From Exilibacterium tricleocarpae (GTDB lineage Bacteria > Pseudomonadota > Gammaproteobacteria > Pseudomonadales > Cellvibrionaceae): DNA of 64,000 nt. Both the position numbers and the translations under genes were made by a program. Shown here in pieces: positions 8,978-17,729 of this stretch (position 1 is its first letter; every line of letters begins with the position of its first letter). The notes beneath the pieces were generated by a model, which worked only from the letters and a program-made list of their open reading frames with translations, did no database searches and was not told the origin of the DNA. The DNA is taken from NCBI RefSeq assembly GCF_007004655.1, contig NZ_ML660104.1, forward strand, positions 1 through 64,000. The letters are read 5' to 3'.

Positions 8978-9229
8978 ATGGATATAAAAAAAGTGACCGG
9001 GGATCTGGTGCGGCAAAAACGCGTGGCCAAGGAGTGGACGCAGGAAAAGCTGTCGTCAGAGGCCGGTATCAACAATCGTTTCTTACAAAAAATCGAAGCA
9101 GGGCACAGAATGCCATCGCTGTTAACCCTGTTCAAAATCGCCACGGCTTTCGGTGTAGCCCCCGATAAGCTGGTTGCTCCCATCTGGAAAGAGTGGCAAA
9201 AAGAGCCTGAAATCCAGCCAAATAGCTAA
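8978..9229 (+). CDS. Small XRE-family DNA-binding protein, copy 1
   Basis: 83 residues that are almost only an HTH_3/XRE domain (~10-65), with WTQEKLSSEAGINNRFLQKI and PSLLTLFKIATAFGV. Such proteins bind operators as dimers. AGGG lies just before the ATG. It is a paralogue of the next gene, sharing PSL, FK(I/V)A and DKL(V/I)AP(I/V)W in the same order. The two promoters also share blocks, so the pair arose by tandem duplication including the control region. No toxin, restriction enzyme or phage gene is adjacent, so the regulon is unknown and the simplest target is its own promoter. Confidence 0.85.
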   Translation: MDIKKVTGDLVRQKRVAKEWTQEKLSSEAGINNRFLQKIEAGHRMPSLLTLFKIATAFGVAPDKLVAPIWKEWQKEPEIQPNS

Positions 9230-9230
9230 A

Positions 9231-9312
9231 GCGTACTATAGGGCGTGGCTATGCCCGCCCTCTTGGACGTATAAATGACCCTGGTATCCAATGTGCTCGA
9301 TAATAGGGGTCT
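9231..9312. repeat. Duplicated promoter segment of the XRE pair
   Basis: This 82-bp stretch matches 8795-8874 in blocks: an exact 17-bp start (GCGTACTATAGGGCGTG), then a CCCGCCCT block, and ATAGGGGTC at the end. In this copy the end runs straight into the start of the second XRE gene, with AGGGG acting as ribosome site. In the first copy more than 100 bases follow before its gene. Confidence 0.6.
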
Positions 9313-9314
9313 TT

Positions 9315-9578
9315 ATGGCTATTAGTAAGTCGCTGGGAGAGGCGATCAGGCAAATCCGCGAAGCGAACGGTCAGACGCAGGAACAGGTGTCTGCCGGGGG
9401 TGGTATGTCCAATCGGCACTACCAGGATATCGAAGGGGGCAAGATCATGCCCTCTTTGGATATGGTGTTCAAAGTCGCCCGGGGGCTGGGTATGGAAGCC
9501 GACAAGTTAATTGCTCCGGTCTGGCAGGCCTGGAAAGTGCAGGGGTGCGATCCGCGCCCCTCGTCCGCAGGCGATTAG
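9315..9578 (+). CDS. Small XRE-family DNA-binding protein, copy 2
   Basis: 87 residues from the ATG at 9315, preceded by AGGGG; an in-frame start at 9291 is less likely. The XRE helix-turn-helix covers ~8-62 (QTQEQVSAGGGMSNRHYQDI, PSLDMVFKVARGLGM). It is a duplicate of the gene at 8978-9229. Its 3' end lies inside the first unit of a 129-bp tandem repeat, so its C-terminal tail was probably changed by that duplication. Function beyond DNA binding is unknown. Confidence 0.82.
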   Translation: MAISKSLGEAIRQIREANGQTQEQVSAGGGMSNRHYQDIEGGKIMPSLDMVFKVARGLGMEADKLIAPVWQAWKVQGCDPRPSSAGD

Positions 9579-9798
9579 GCCGGTCCGACGTGTCCGCTGC
9601 GGCGGATTTTCACGATCAGAGCATGCTATACCAGTGGCAGGTGCGGGTTAGCCGTTCCCGGCGAATTACAGGGGTGCGATGTGCATCGCTCACTCGCGAG
9701 CGGTCAGGCTGGTCCGATGCGCCCGCTGCGGCGGGTTCTCATAATTAGAAAATGCTACACCACTGGCAGGTGCGGGTTAACAGTGCCCGCCGACCGGC
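9541..9798. repeat. Imperfect tandem repeat, two units of about 129 bp
   Basis: Unit 1 is 9541-9669 and unit 2 is 9670-9798. Both begin AGGGGTGCGAT and share GGTCCGA, CCGCTGCGGCGG, AATGCTA-like and GGCAGGTGCGGGTTA blocks at the same spacing (offset 129-130). Unit 1 overlaps the end of the XRE gene; unit 2 is non-coding. Confidence 0.65.
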
Positions 9799-9880
9799 GC
9801 TGGCGGTGCCATCGATTCTCGTACTTGCATACGAGGCTGATGGAAATTCACGCCGCCGGTTTTGCTGGTGTGAGTGCGAG

Positions 9881-10120
9881 CTAACTCTTTATAGTGTTCC
9901 GGGCCTCGCGAAGCGCAGCCACCGTTGCGGGATGGTCGGCAAACTGGCCGAAGAATTCCCACCTTTTCTCTATCTCGCGGTAGGCGCGGCTGTGTGCAAT
10001 ATTGGCGTGAAACCATACCTCGAATTCGGCCACATGCTGCGCCAGATTCTGATCAGACCTGACGAGTGTAAACCACTTGATGGCCTCTTGCTCGATAGGC
10101 GGTCGCTGCTGAGTCGACAT
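9881..10120 (-). CDS. Stand-alone DUF4880 (FecR N-terminal) protein
   Basis: 79 residues matching only the cytoplasmic N-terminal domain of FecR-type anti-sigma factors: EAIKWFTLVRSDQN, then FEVWFHANIAHSRAYREIEK. There is no membrane segment and no FecR or STN domain. It lies downstream of a full fecR-like gene on the same strand, ~220 bases after it. In full-length FecR proteins this domain binds the sigma factor, so a soluble copy could titrate or modulate the adjacent sigma factor. It could equally be the remnant of a second fecR; no decayed remainder is visible downstream. Confidence 0.7.
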   Translation of the reverse strand: MSTQQRPPIEQEAIKWFTLVRSDQNLAQHVAEFEVWFHANIAHSRAYREIEKRWEFFGQFADHPATVAALREARNTIKS

Positions 10121-10343
10121 GGTGTTTTCCCGTTTTAGCGTGGCTGTGGGGCACCGGTGCGGGGCTTATTGCCGCCGTCTACTACTAATAACGTGGCGCT
10201 GTGCAGATCACTCATCTGTTTTGAGAAAATATATTTTTCTGTCGTCTTTTGCCTTGCAGAAAGGTGTTAACGCCACCCGCGGGTCATCAGCGGGTGGTGT
10301 GAAGGGAGAAGGAAAATGGCAGGCGCGACGCCGCGGTGGGCGA

Positions 10344-11486
10344 CTATCCCGCCGGGGTCAGAATCAGGTTGCCCCGGTTGTCGCTGGTCACTCGGATATC
10401 AAAGTAGGTGGTCAATGTCTGCACCACTTTTTGGTTGTCACCGGTCTTGAAAACGCCGGTGATTTTAATGGCTTCGAGGCTGTCGTCGCCAAGTAATATC
10501 CGTGTCTGCGAATAGCGATTAAGGTCTTCCAGCACCTCGGCCAGCGAATGATCCTCGAACACCAGCCGCCCGGCCTGCCAGGCGGTGGCCTGTTCGAGGT
10601 CGACAGTCGCCGCCGCCGAAATACCCCGGCTGCTGGTGGAATAGGCAACCTGTTGTCCCGCATTGAGGGTAACCGTTGCCGGTGGCTGCGCTGGCGGCGG
10701 CGCCCGGTCCGGCTGCGCCGGCGTTGGCGCTGCCGCGACGTTCTGCTCTCGGGCCACGGCCACCTTACCTTCCAGCAGCGTCACCAACACCTCGTCGGCG
10801 GCGCTCTCACGGGCCACCCGCCTCACCACGAAGACGGTGCCGAGTGCCGTAATCTTGCCGCTGCCGGCAGTCACGACGAACGGCCGCTGTTTGTCGTGGG
10901 CGACATCGAAACGCGCCTGGCCCTGTTCCAATACCAGGCGTCGCTGTTGCGGGGAGAAATCGAGGCTCACCCGGGTTTGGGTATCCAGCAGGAGTTTGGA
11001 GCCGTCTTCCAGCACGACAGTTTTCTGTTCGCCTAAGCCGGTCTGGTAGACGCCGGGCTCCCAGGGAGCGTCGCCGGTAATATTGGCACCCAGGAAAACG
11101 AACATCAAAGAGGCGGCCAGCGCTGCAGACAGCCAGCGTCTGCGACCGCCTCCGCTGCCATCACCCGCACTTTCCGGCTCCGGCGCAGCGGTCGCCACGG
11201 GGGTATCCGCGCGGGGTGGGAACTGGTGTACCGACCGGGTATTGAAACGCCGGGCCTGCAGGCGAGCCTCTTCCACCGCCGGAGTGCCGGCAAAGTCGCC
11301 GGTCACGCCCCACACCTCTTCCAGTTGGCGATAAGCCCGGCGGTGTGCCAGATTGGCATTGAGCCAGGTTTTATAGGCTTCGCAGTCGCTGTTGGTGCGG
11401 GTATCCGAGCGCATCAGGGTAAACCAATACAGCGCCCGCTCCTCAATGTGTGCCTTGTCGCTGCCGTCCTCAGTCCTTGAATTCAT
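10344..11486 (-). CDS. FecR-like anti-sigma factor / transmembrane sensor
   Basis: 380 residues. DUF4880 is at ~14-60 (LYWFTLMRSD, WLNANLAHRRAYRQLEE), a single membrane helix at ~116-138, and a periplasmic FecR domain at ~148-245. A Pro/Ala-rich insertion (~252-275) precedes an STN-like domain at the C-terminus (~300-376). FecR proteins pass a signal from a TonB receptor to an ECF sigma factor. The start overlaps the sigma-factor stop as ATGA, so the two are translationally coupled. No TonB receptor follows, unlike classic fecIRA loci. The STN-like domain inside the anti-sigma factor is a known variation. Confidence 0.9.
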   Translation of the reverse strand: MNSRTEDGSDKAHIEERALYWFTLMRSDTRTNSDCEAYKTWLNANLAHRRAYRQLEEVWGVTGDFAGTPAVEEARLQARRFNTRSVHQFPPRADTPVATAAPEPESAGDGSGGGRRRWLSAALAASLMFVFLGANITGDAPWEPGVYQTGLGEQKTVVLEDGSKLLLDTQTRVSLDFSPQQRRLVLEQGQARFDVAHDKQRPFVVTAGSGKITALGTVFVVRRVARESAADEVLVTLLEGKVAVAREQNVAAAPTPAQPDRAPPPAQPPATVTLNAGQQVAYSTSSRGISAAATVDLEQATAWQAGRLVFEDHSLAEVLEDLNRYSQTRILLGDDSLEAIKITGVFKTGDNQKVVQTLTTYFDIRVTSDNRGNLILTPAG

Positions 11487-11974
11487 ACGTGATCTCTGAG
11501 TAATTCTTTCATCTGCGCCAAGGCTTTCATCATGTGCTTTTCCACCGCGCTTACGCTCATGTCGCAGTGTTTGGCAATCTGTGTGTAGGTCAGTCCCTCG
11601 TAGCGGTGCAGCACGAACACCGCCCGGGCTTTGGGGCTGAGGTCGTTCAGTATCTGCACGTAGCGCTGGTAGATCTCTCTACTGTTGGCATCGCGCTCCG
11701 GGGTATGGGGGTCTTCTTTTGCTAGGGATTCATCGTAAACCACGTGTTGGCCTCGCTGACGTACCCGGTCGCGCCGCGAGCGATCGCGCAACACACTCCA
11801 GGCAATGGTGTACAGATAGGATTCAGGGTAGGGTTGGTTGGCGTCTATCTCGTCGCGCTTCAACATCTTGTAGAACACCTCCTGGGTCAGCTCCTCGGCG
11901 TCCCAGGTATTCTGTGAGCGCTTGCTGAAGAAGCTCAGCAGCATGCTGTGGTACTGATTGAATACGCTCTCCAT
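11483..11974 (-). CDS. ECF RNA polymerase sigma factor, FecI-like
   Basis: 163 residues. Sigma region 2 is at ~5-70 (WDAEELTQEVFYKMLKRDEI). Region 4 is at ~110-160 (LSPKARAVFVLHRYEGLTY, then MSVSAVEKHMMKALAQM), of the FecI type. It would direct RNA polymerase to a small regulon when released by the coupled FecR-like protein. ATGA overlap with fecR. A perfect dyad, ATGACA-GGGG-TGTCAT, lies ~90 bases upstream at 12063-12078. The controlled receptor is not adjacent; the nearest TonB receptor is 6 kb away and sits in a LuxR-led operon. Confidence 0.92.
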   Translation of the reverse strand: MESVFNQYHSMLLSFFSKRSQNTWDAEELTQEVFYKMLKRDEIDANQPYPESYLYTIAWSVLRDRSRRDRVRQRGQHVVYDESLAKEDPHTPERDANSREIYQRYVQILNDLSPKARAVFVLHRYEGLTYTQIAKHCDMSVSAVEKHMMKALAQMKELLRDHV

Positions 11975-12062
11975 AGACGCTAGCCCTGTCTTTCAGCAGG
12001 TGATCGTTGTCGCTGGCCGGTGTGATGAGATGGATGTCGCCGAACATCTGAATAAACCAAGT

Positions 12063-12078
12063 ATGACAGGGGTGTCAT
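12063..12078. promoter_or_regulatory. Perfect dyad upstream of the ECF sigma gene
   Basis: ATGACA-GGGG-TGTCAT is a 6-bp perfect inverted repeat 89 bases upstream of the sigma start. The position fits an operator or promoter-proximal site; the binding protein is unknown. Confidence 0.4.
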
Positions 12079-13289
12079 AATCAACAATGGCACAAATCTG
12101 TGTTGTGCCTGCTGCAAAGTGTTTAGTATTTGGCGCCAACGGCCAGTTTTAACCGGAAAGTCGGGCAAATCTGCGGTGCGGTGGCTGAGGCCCCCCTTTT
12201 TCGGCCCAAAAGCAAGCGTTATTCAAGCCGGTTCAGGGTTTGCTTATCGAGGGCGGGACAGTGCCCCCAATGAGAATCAATCTCGATTATTCACTGTACG
12301 GGTAATCCGATTCGACACGGCGGTGAAGCGCTTCCGTTGTAACAAGTATGGCAGTATTTGAACGATCACTACTTTTACTTTACTGCATCCGCCGCCGTTG
12401 GGCCCGGATCTTTGATGTGGGTCAGTCGGTCTAGTGACAACGTGTGATCTTTATGCGAAAAGTGGAACACCGATGATGCTGGATATGTGATTCCCGTCAA
12501 ACCCTTTGGAAAAGTCCTATATCTTTAGAATATTTTGTTGTGCTTATCTGGCGTTGCTTAACCGTTTAATCTAAAAATCCTGCGTCCCACCTTTTCCCGC
12601 CAACGCAACGTCAATAGCATAATTCCGCCATATAGAGTCAAATTTAGCGTCATTACAAGGTAAGGTGTGCCATTTCGACTGCTTTTCAAGATATTTGCGG
12701 AATATATTATTAGCAGTTTTTTGCCATTGGTATTGCTGGGGCCCCTATATTATAAGGGGCGGGATTAGTTTGTACTAAAGTACGGGTTCAAAAATTGATG
12801 GCAGTATACTGCCATGTGTCAAAAGTTTTTAGTATCATTGGTCGCACTGTCGAGTTTCGGTTGTTGGTGATTGCTCTCCTGGCACGTTGTCCATCAGCAA
12901 ACTGATCCCAGACCCACCACCACCTTATTCAGGTAGCGCGGTGTTTACCGCTGCAACTGTTCGACCGCTATCGGTTCACGGACGTAACCAGAAAGATGCA
13001 TAGCCCCTGCTTCGAGGAATTCGACGGCTATGTGCGCGGCGGATAATTGTCCGGACCACCGCTGCGAAGCATGCGAGCCGGTTGGCGGAGGGTTTACAAG
13101 GCGAAAGAGACCAATAAAAGCCAAGGGTCCTTAGGGTGTAAGGGTCTTAGGGTAACAAATATTGGCTGACAGGTTTGAGTGATAGTTTGGTGACTGTAGT
13201 GCAGGGTTGGGAAGTAGGCTGTGCCGTGCTTGCCCACAGTGCGCGCCGACTTCTAAGAAAGACGGACTTTACATTCGGAGACTCAGCCG
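12079..13289. other. 1.2-kb region without a supported gene
   Basis: No reading frame here looks like a real gene. It contains an 18-bp perfect palindrome (ATGGCAGTATACTGCCAT, 12798-12815) and a hairpin with GCCCCT/AGGGGC arms near 12750-12770. A short coding-like stretch at ~12953-13046 reads LFDRYRFTDVTRK before a stop and may be a gene remnant. The part from 12500 to 12850 is AT-rich relative to its neighbours. Confidence 0.5.
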
Positions 13290-13982
13290 ATGATGAAAAA
13301 ACTGGACAACGAGAACATAATTAAACGTGTTTATACGAGTATCAAAGAGCGGGTAATTACCTGCAGCTTCCCGCCGGGCGACCGGCTCAATATCGAACAA
13401 CTCGCAGAGCTTTTACGGGTAAGTCCCACACCGGTACGTGAGAGTCTTAACCGCCTGGTTGCCGAAGAGTTGATATTGATGGTGCCGCGTATGGGCTTTT
13501 TTATGAAGAGCCTGGTGGAATCGGAAATCCGCGACCTGTATGAAGTCAACCAGATATTGCTGGACTGGTCGGTATGCGCGGTGAGGAAGGGACATTTGAA
13601 GGGCGGTGACGTCGGTTTTCCGGAGATGTCGCTGATCATGGAGAAATTGGTCGAACCCCAGCGTTTGTCGGCCCATTGCGTGGTTCGCTACACCGGCGAA
13701 CTCTTCTCGCATCTGGCCAGCCATTCCGGCAACAGCGAAGTTGACCTGCGGGTGCGCAATATCAATGACCGATTGCATTATGTGCGTTTGTGCGAATGCG
13801 AAATGATGGATAACCCCGCCGAGGTGATCGCGCCGCTCTATCAAATGTATGACGGTGTGTGCTACGAAGACCTGCGACACGGTCTGCGCAGCTATCACGA
13901 AGACCGTCTGAGCCTGTTGCGCAGTGTGTTGAAAGCGCGCAGATATTCCCCCCAAGTTGTGGGTGAAGAATTCGGGGTATAG
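13290..13982 (+). CDS. GntR-family transcriptional regulator, FCD type
   Basis: 230 residues. The N-terminal winged helix (~8-75) has the GntR pattern FPPGDRLNIEQLAELLRVSP, then PVRESLNRLVAEELI. The C-terminal part resembles an FCD all-helical ligand domain (HLASHSGNSEVDL, then NDRLHYVRLCE). Such regulators sense small carboxylates or amino-acid-derived compounds. The start is the ATG at 13290 or 13293, with GGAG upstream. The nearest downstream gene, 190 bases away, is an aminopeptidase P, so regulation of peptide or proline metabolism is possible but unproven. Confidence 0.85.
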   Translation: MMKKLDNENIIKRVYTSIKERVITCSFPPGDRLNIEQLAELLRVSPTPVRESLNRLVAEELILMVPRMGFFMKSLVESEIRDLYEVNQILLDWSVCAVRKGHLKGGDVGFPEMSLIMEKLVEPQRLSAHCVVRYTGELFSHLASHSGNSEVDLRVRNINDRLHYVRLCECEMMDNPAEVIAPLYQMYDGVCYEDLRHGLRSYHEDRLSLLRSVLKARRYSPQVVGEEFGV

Positions 13983-14172
13983 GTTTCCGTGTTTGTGCCG
14001 CCGGGGTGACGGTCGCCAGTAGAGTGAACACCCCGGCGGCAAATCTCTCTGTATTTACCCCGTGCCGGCGCCCGCCGAACAGCTTATTTGTCCCGCTGGG
14101 TATGAGGTACCTGGTGTAGCTCACGTAAAGATAGGTGTTACCTACTGACGCCTGATCACGGATATTGAGTCT

Positions 14173-15951
14173 ATGCCCACCGCCGAACTCCCTGTCGACT
14201 GCCTGCAGCGCTGGTTGCGGGATAATGCCCTGCAAGGGCTGCTTATTCCCAGCAGCGACGAATACCAGAACGAATATGTGCCCGCCTGTGCCAGGCGCCT
14301 GCATTGGGCTACGGGTTTTAGCGGTTCGGCCGGCCGTGCCCTGGTCCTGCAGGACAGTGCCGCTCTGTTCGTCGATGGTCGTTATACGGCGCAGGCCCGG
14401 CAACAGGTCCCGGTCGGCAGAATCGAGGTGCTGGGCCACCAGCCGGAGGTGCTGGAGCAGTGGCTGGACACCCACCTTGAGCCGGACAGTGTGGTCGGAT
14501 TCGATCCGCAGTTGCAGACCCTGGCCGAGGTGAAAACCCTGCGCAAGCAACTGTGTGGCGTGAAATCGCGTCTGTCGGCGCTGCCCGCCAATCCCATTGA
14601 CGAACTCTGGTGCCAGCGACCCGACGCCGTGGCGACCCCGGTGGCCTTGTATCCGCTCGAATATGCCGGCACCAGCAGTGCCGAGAAACGGAGCGGCCTC
14701 GGTAATCGCATGGCCGAACTCGGCCTCGATTACTATTTGGCGACGGCGCCGGAGGAGGTGGCCTGGCTGTTGAATATACGGGCTTGGGATCTGGCCACGG
14801 TGCCGGTGCCTCTCAGTTATGCGCTCCTGGCGCGCAGCGGCGAGGTGCAGTGGTTTATCGAGGCCGAACGCGTACCGCCGCTGGTGGAATCCGGCGACCA
14901 TTTTGGCGATGGTGTCGCAGTGCAGCCCCCGGCGGCGGTCGCCAGTGTGTTAGATGGGCTGGGCGCCGGGTCGGTGATCGGCCTGAACCTCAAACGCACC
15001 CCCTATTACCTGGCACAACGGATCGACAAACTGGGCGGTTTGATCGACACCGACCTGGTTGAAATGGAAAAAGCCAAAAAGAACCCGCGGGAGATTTACG
15101 GGGCGCTTGCCGCCCAGAAACACGATTGCCTGGCGGTGATCAAATTTCTCAGCTGGCTGGAAACCACAGTCGCCGAGCGCAGCCTGACCGAGCTGGATGC
15201 GGCCGATAAAATTACCCGTATAAGGCGTGAATGTGCTGCCTTTTTGGGGGTCAGCTTCGAGCCCATCTCCGCCAGCGGACCCAACTCGGCGCTGGCCCAT
15301 TACCGGGTTAGCGAGCGCACTAACCGGGTGCTCAATGACGAGGCCATTTATCTGATCGATTCCGGCGGCCAGTACTACGGCGGCACCACTGACATCACCC
15401 GCACAGTGGCGCTGTATACGCCGAGCCGCCAGCAAAAGCGCGCCTACACACTGGTGTTGAAAGGCCATATCGCTTTGGCGATGTGTCGCTTTCCGGCGGG
15501 CACCTCGGGTTCACAACTGGACGTGCTGGCGCGCCAGCACCTGTGGCAGCAGGGGATGGACTACGGCCACGGTACCGGCCACGGGGTCGGCAGTTACCTG
15601 AGCGTGCATGAGGGGCCGGCCGCCATCCGCCCCGCCCCCAGTGCCACGCCTCTGTGTGAGGGCATGATTCTCTCCAATGAACCGGGTTATTACGAAGAGG
15701 GCAGCTACGGTATCCGTATCGAAAACCTGGTGGTCGTTAAAAAATCGGCGCTCGACGGCTTTCTCGAATTTGACACGATTTCCCATGTGCCCATGGATCA
15801 TAGACTGCTGGACTTCAGTCTGCTGACTGAACAGGAGAAGGGTTGGTTAAAGCGCTACCACTGCGAAATCAAGACGCGCTTCCCCCCGGAACTCGACGAT
15901 GTGGAGAAACAGTGGCTCGCCGATGCGATAGAGCCGTTTATCAGCTGTTAG
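14173..15951 (+). CDS. Xaa-Pro aminopeptidase (M24B, aminopeptidase P type)
   Basis: 592 residues, the long three-domain form. Two creatinase-type N-terminal domains (~1-300) precede the pita-bread catalytic domain (~310-540). Metal-binding motifs are visible: IDSGGQY with the first Asp, GGTTDITRTV with the second, GHGTGHGVG with the His, EPGYYEEGSYG and RIENLVV with the two Glu residues. The enzyme removes N-terminal residues before proline, using two metal ions. No signal peptide is seen, so it is cytoplasmic. Its last 11 bases overlap the convergent gene at 15941. E. coli PepP is shorter (~440 residues); this length matches the eukaryote-like form also found in bacteria. Confidence 0.95.
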   Translation: MPTAELPVDCLQRWLRDNALQGLLIPSSDEYQNEYVPACARRLHWATGFSGSAGRALVLQDSAALFVDGRYTAQARQQVPVGRIEVLGHQPEVLEQWLDTHLEPDSVVGFDPQLQTLAEVKTLRKQLCGVKSRLSALPANPIDELWCQRPDAVATPVALYPLEYAGTSSAEKRSGLGNRMAELGLDYYLATAPEEVAWLLNIRAWDLATVPVPLSYALLARSGEVQWFIEAERVPPLVESGDHFGDGVAVQPPAAVASVLDGLGAGSVIGLNLKRTPYYLAQRIDKLGGLIDTDLVEMEKAKKNPREIYGALAAQKHDCLAVIKFLSWLETTVAERSLTELDAADKITRIRRECAAFLGVSFEPISASGPNSALAHYRVSERTNRVLNDEAIYLIDSGGQYYGGTTDITRTVALYTPSRQQKRAYTLVLKGHIALAMCRFPAGTSGSQLDVLARQHLWQQGMDYGHGTGHGVGSYLSVHEGPAAIRPAPSATPLCEGMILSNEPGYYEEGSYGIRIENLVVVKKSALDGFLEFDTISHVPMDHRLLDFSLLTEQEKGWLKRYHCEIKTRFPPELDDVEKQWLADAIEPFISC

Positions 15952-16993
15952 CCGTCAGCTTGTTTTCCGACACCAAGTGATAGGCATCGAAGCCGGCCCG
16001 GCGCAGCATATAAGCGCCGAGGGCGCTGCGGCAATCGTTCTCCGGGCCCACGATATAGGTCAACCTGGGTTGCAGCTCTTTCAGTCTTTTGCGCAGATGG
16101 GTAATAGGCACATCGATACGGTCGCGTTGGCGGTTGCTGCGTGTTTCCACCGAGAAGCGCACATCCATTTTCTGGATTTGTTTAGCCCCGCTGTCCATCA
16201 GCGTCGACACTTTTTGCGTATCGATACTGTTGACCAGCGCGGGCCTGATCAGGCGATCGAACTGCTCCCGCCCCAGGCGCATCAGCATCCCGTGGGTTTT
16301 CATAACCACCGTGGCATTTTGCTGGGCCTGCGAGACCAGGCTCTCATCGCCGAAATAGTCGCCGGGCCGCAAATCGATAAACTCGCCTCGTTGCGGTCCA
16401 AAGATGTCGAAAATGACGCGCGCTCTACCCTGCTTGAGGATATAAAAATAGTCGCCGCCGGTTTGCGGCGTCACCACGCGCTGGGTGCGGCAGACTTCGA
16501 CTTCCTCCAACTCGCGCAGCAGTTCGACCGCAGCTCGCGGCGCCAGCGCCCGGCTCAGTGACGAGCGTAAAAACGCCTCTGTCCAGTCCGCCGGCTCTGC
16601 GCGACGTTGGTCGCTCAGATCGGCAATACCGTATGCCTCCGGATGGCCGGGCACTACCAGGTTGTCGATCACACCACTTTCCACCATCAGAATTTTGCAG
16701 TTGGATTGGGCGCGAATAAAACCGTGGTCGGCCAACAGGTGATTCAGCGGGCGGCGGCATTCGGGTGAGCCCTGGTGAAAGCTCGTTCTCTGCTCGAAAG
16801 ACAACCGTACCTCGATGGCGCCGCTGACCAGAAAACACTGGTGTTGGGTGGTGTCCCGGGGGCGCAGTACGATATGGCCGGCGGCGACTGTCACCGTCTT
16901 GCAGTATTGTTGGACGGTATTCAACTGATTGATCGACAGGCGCTCGAAGGGTGAGAATTTTTGCAGCAGCGATCGGGGGAGGCGCCTGGACAT
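15941..16993 (-). CDS. Double cyclic-nucleotide-binding protein with degenerate rhodanese-like tail
   Basis: 350 residues. A first Crp-like binding fold (~12-120) has SPFERLSINQLNTVQQYC. The second (~150-260) is better conserved (YFYILKQGRARVI, LRPGDYFGDESLV). Residues ~275-345 look like a rhodanese domain (IDVPITHLRKRL, CRSALGAYMLRRAGFDAYHL). The catalytic Cys of the C-x-x-G-x-R loop is missing; the site reads GPENDCR, so sulfur transfer is unlikely. No helix-turn-helix is visible, so it is a signal-binding protein rather than a Crp-type regulator. The partner is unknown. Confidence 0.85.
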   Translation of the reverse strand: MSRRLPRSLLQKFSPFERLSINQLNTVQQYCKTVTVAAGHIVLRPRDTTQHQCFLVSGAIEVRLSFEQRTSFHQGSPECRRPLNHLLADHGFIRAQSNCKILMVESGVIDNLVVPGHPEAYGIADLSDQRRAEPADWTEAFLRSSLSRALAPRAAVELLRELEEVEVCRTQRVVTPQTGGDYFYILKQGRARVIFDIFGPQRGEFIDLRPGDYFGDESLVSQAQQNATVVMKTHGMLMRLGREQFDRLIRPALVNSIDTQKVSTLMDSGAKQIQKMDVRFSVETRSNRQRDRIDVPITHLRKRLKELQPRLTYIVGPENDCRSALGAYMLRRAGFDAYHLVSENKLTANS

Positions 16994-17183
16994 AGTGATA
17001 CCGTGTACTGAATTGATCTATGAAGTCGGGGATTATCCTACTGGGAGGTATCACCGGCGTCTTAGAACCAGTTCACAGGTTGCTCGGAGTGCTGATAACG
17101 TCTAGATATAATGAGAATAAAAAGAGAATGTGCTTATAATCATCGGTACTGATGAATCAGGCGACGGCTAACGGGAGGTTATG

Positions 17184-17672
17184 ATGGATGTGGGGCTGGG
17201 GGCGCCGGATTACCGGTTGGCGGTGTGTATCGCCAATCGTCCGCCGGTGATGCCGTTTGCAGCGGTGACTGAAGTGCGGCCTCTGGGACGGGGAGATATC
17301 GACGGGATAGTGATGCAGGCCGGCAACCACTGGCGCAAGATTTTTTCGCTATACGCCAAGCTCGGGTTTGCGTTACACGATCAGGGCTTAGCCTGCTGGC
17401 AGGACTACCGGGATGATTTTCTGCTCTCGGCGCAATCACAGCAGGCGTTGCTGTTCAGTCCGCCACGACCGGCGGCGCCCGGGGTGAAGATTGTCAGCGG
17501 CAAGACCTACGCCGAAGACCTCGGTGTTTTACCGCCGCAGGCATGCCTGCGAGACGGCTTTTTTGTTTCTCCTGAAGCACGTCTTATCGTCGCGCCATAC
17601 TTCGACTACCGCCAGCTCAGCAATGCGCGGCTGGCGATATTAGTGGAGTTGGTGCGCGACTGCGGCGCCTGA
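17184..17672 (+). CDS. Conserved-looking hypothetical protein
   Basis: About 162 residues; no family recognised. GGGAGG lies five bases before the ATG at 17184, which I prefer to the adjacent ATG at 17181. The composition is soluble, with no signal peptide or membrane segment. Recognisable phrases are GNHWRKIFSLYAKLGF and a C-terminal SPEARLIVAPYFDYRQLSN. It stands alone between a convergent lipoprotein gene and the divergent cyclic-nucleotide-binding gene. Confidence 0.7.
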   Translation: MDVGLGAPDYRLAVCIANRPPVMPFAAVTEVRPLGRGDIDGIVMQAGNHWRKIFSLYAKLGFALHDQGLACWQDYRDDFLLSAQSQQALLFSPPRPAAPGVKIVSGKTYAEDLGVLPPQACLRDGFFVSPEARLIVAPYFDYRQLSNARLAILVELVRDCGA

Positions 17673-17674
17673 CA

Positions 17675-17708
17675 GGCAAGCCGAGACGGGCCCGCAATCC
17701 GGCTTGCC
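17675..17708. terminator. Hairpin between convergent genes
   Basis: GGCAAGCC (17675-17682) and GGCTTGCC (17701-17708) form a perfect 8-bp stem right after the stop at 17672 and before the opposite stop at 17730. No T-run follows, so it may be a weak two-way terminator or an mRNA-stabilising hairpin. Confidence 0.45.
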
Positions 17709-17729
17709 GCCACACCGATTGAGCTGGGC

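Noticed and set aside
12119-12361. 80-residue frame in the gap after the sigma gene
   Set aside because: Composition is not protein-like, there is no ribosome site and no recognisable motif.
12953-13046. Coding-like fragment LFDRYRFTDVTRK
   Set aside because: Too short and without start or matching family; kept only as a possible remnant.
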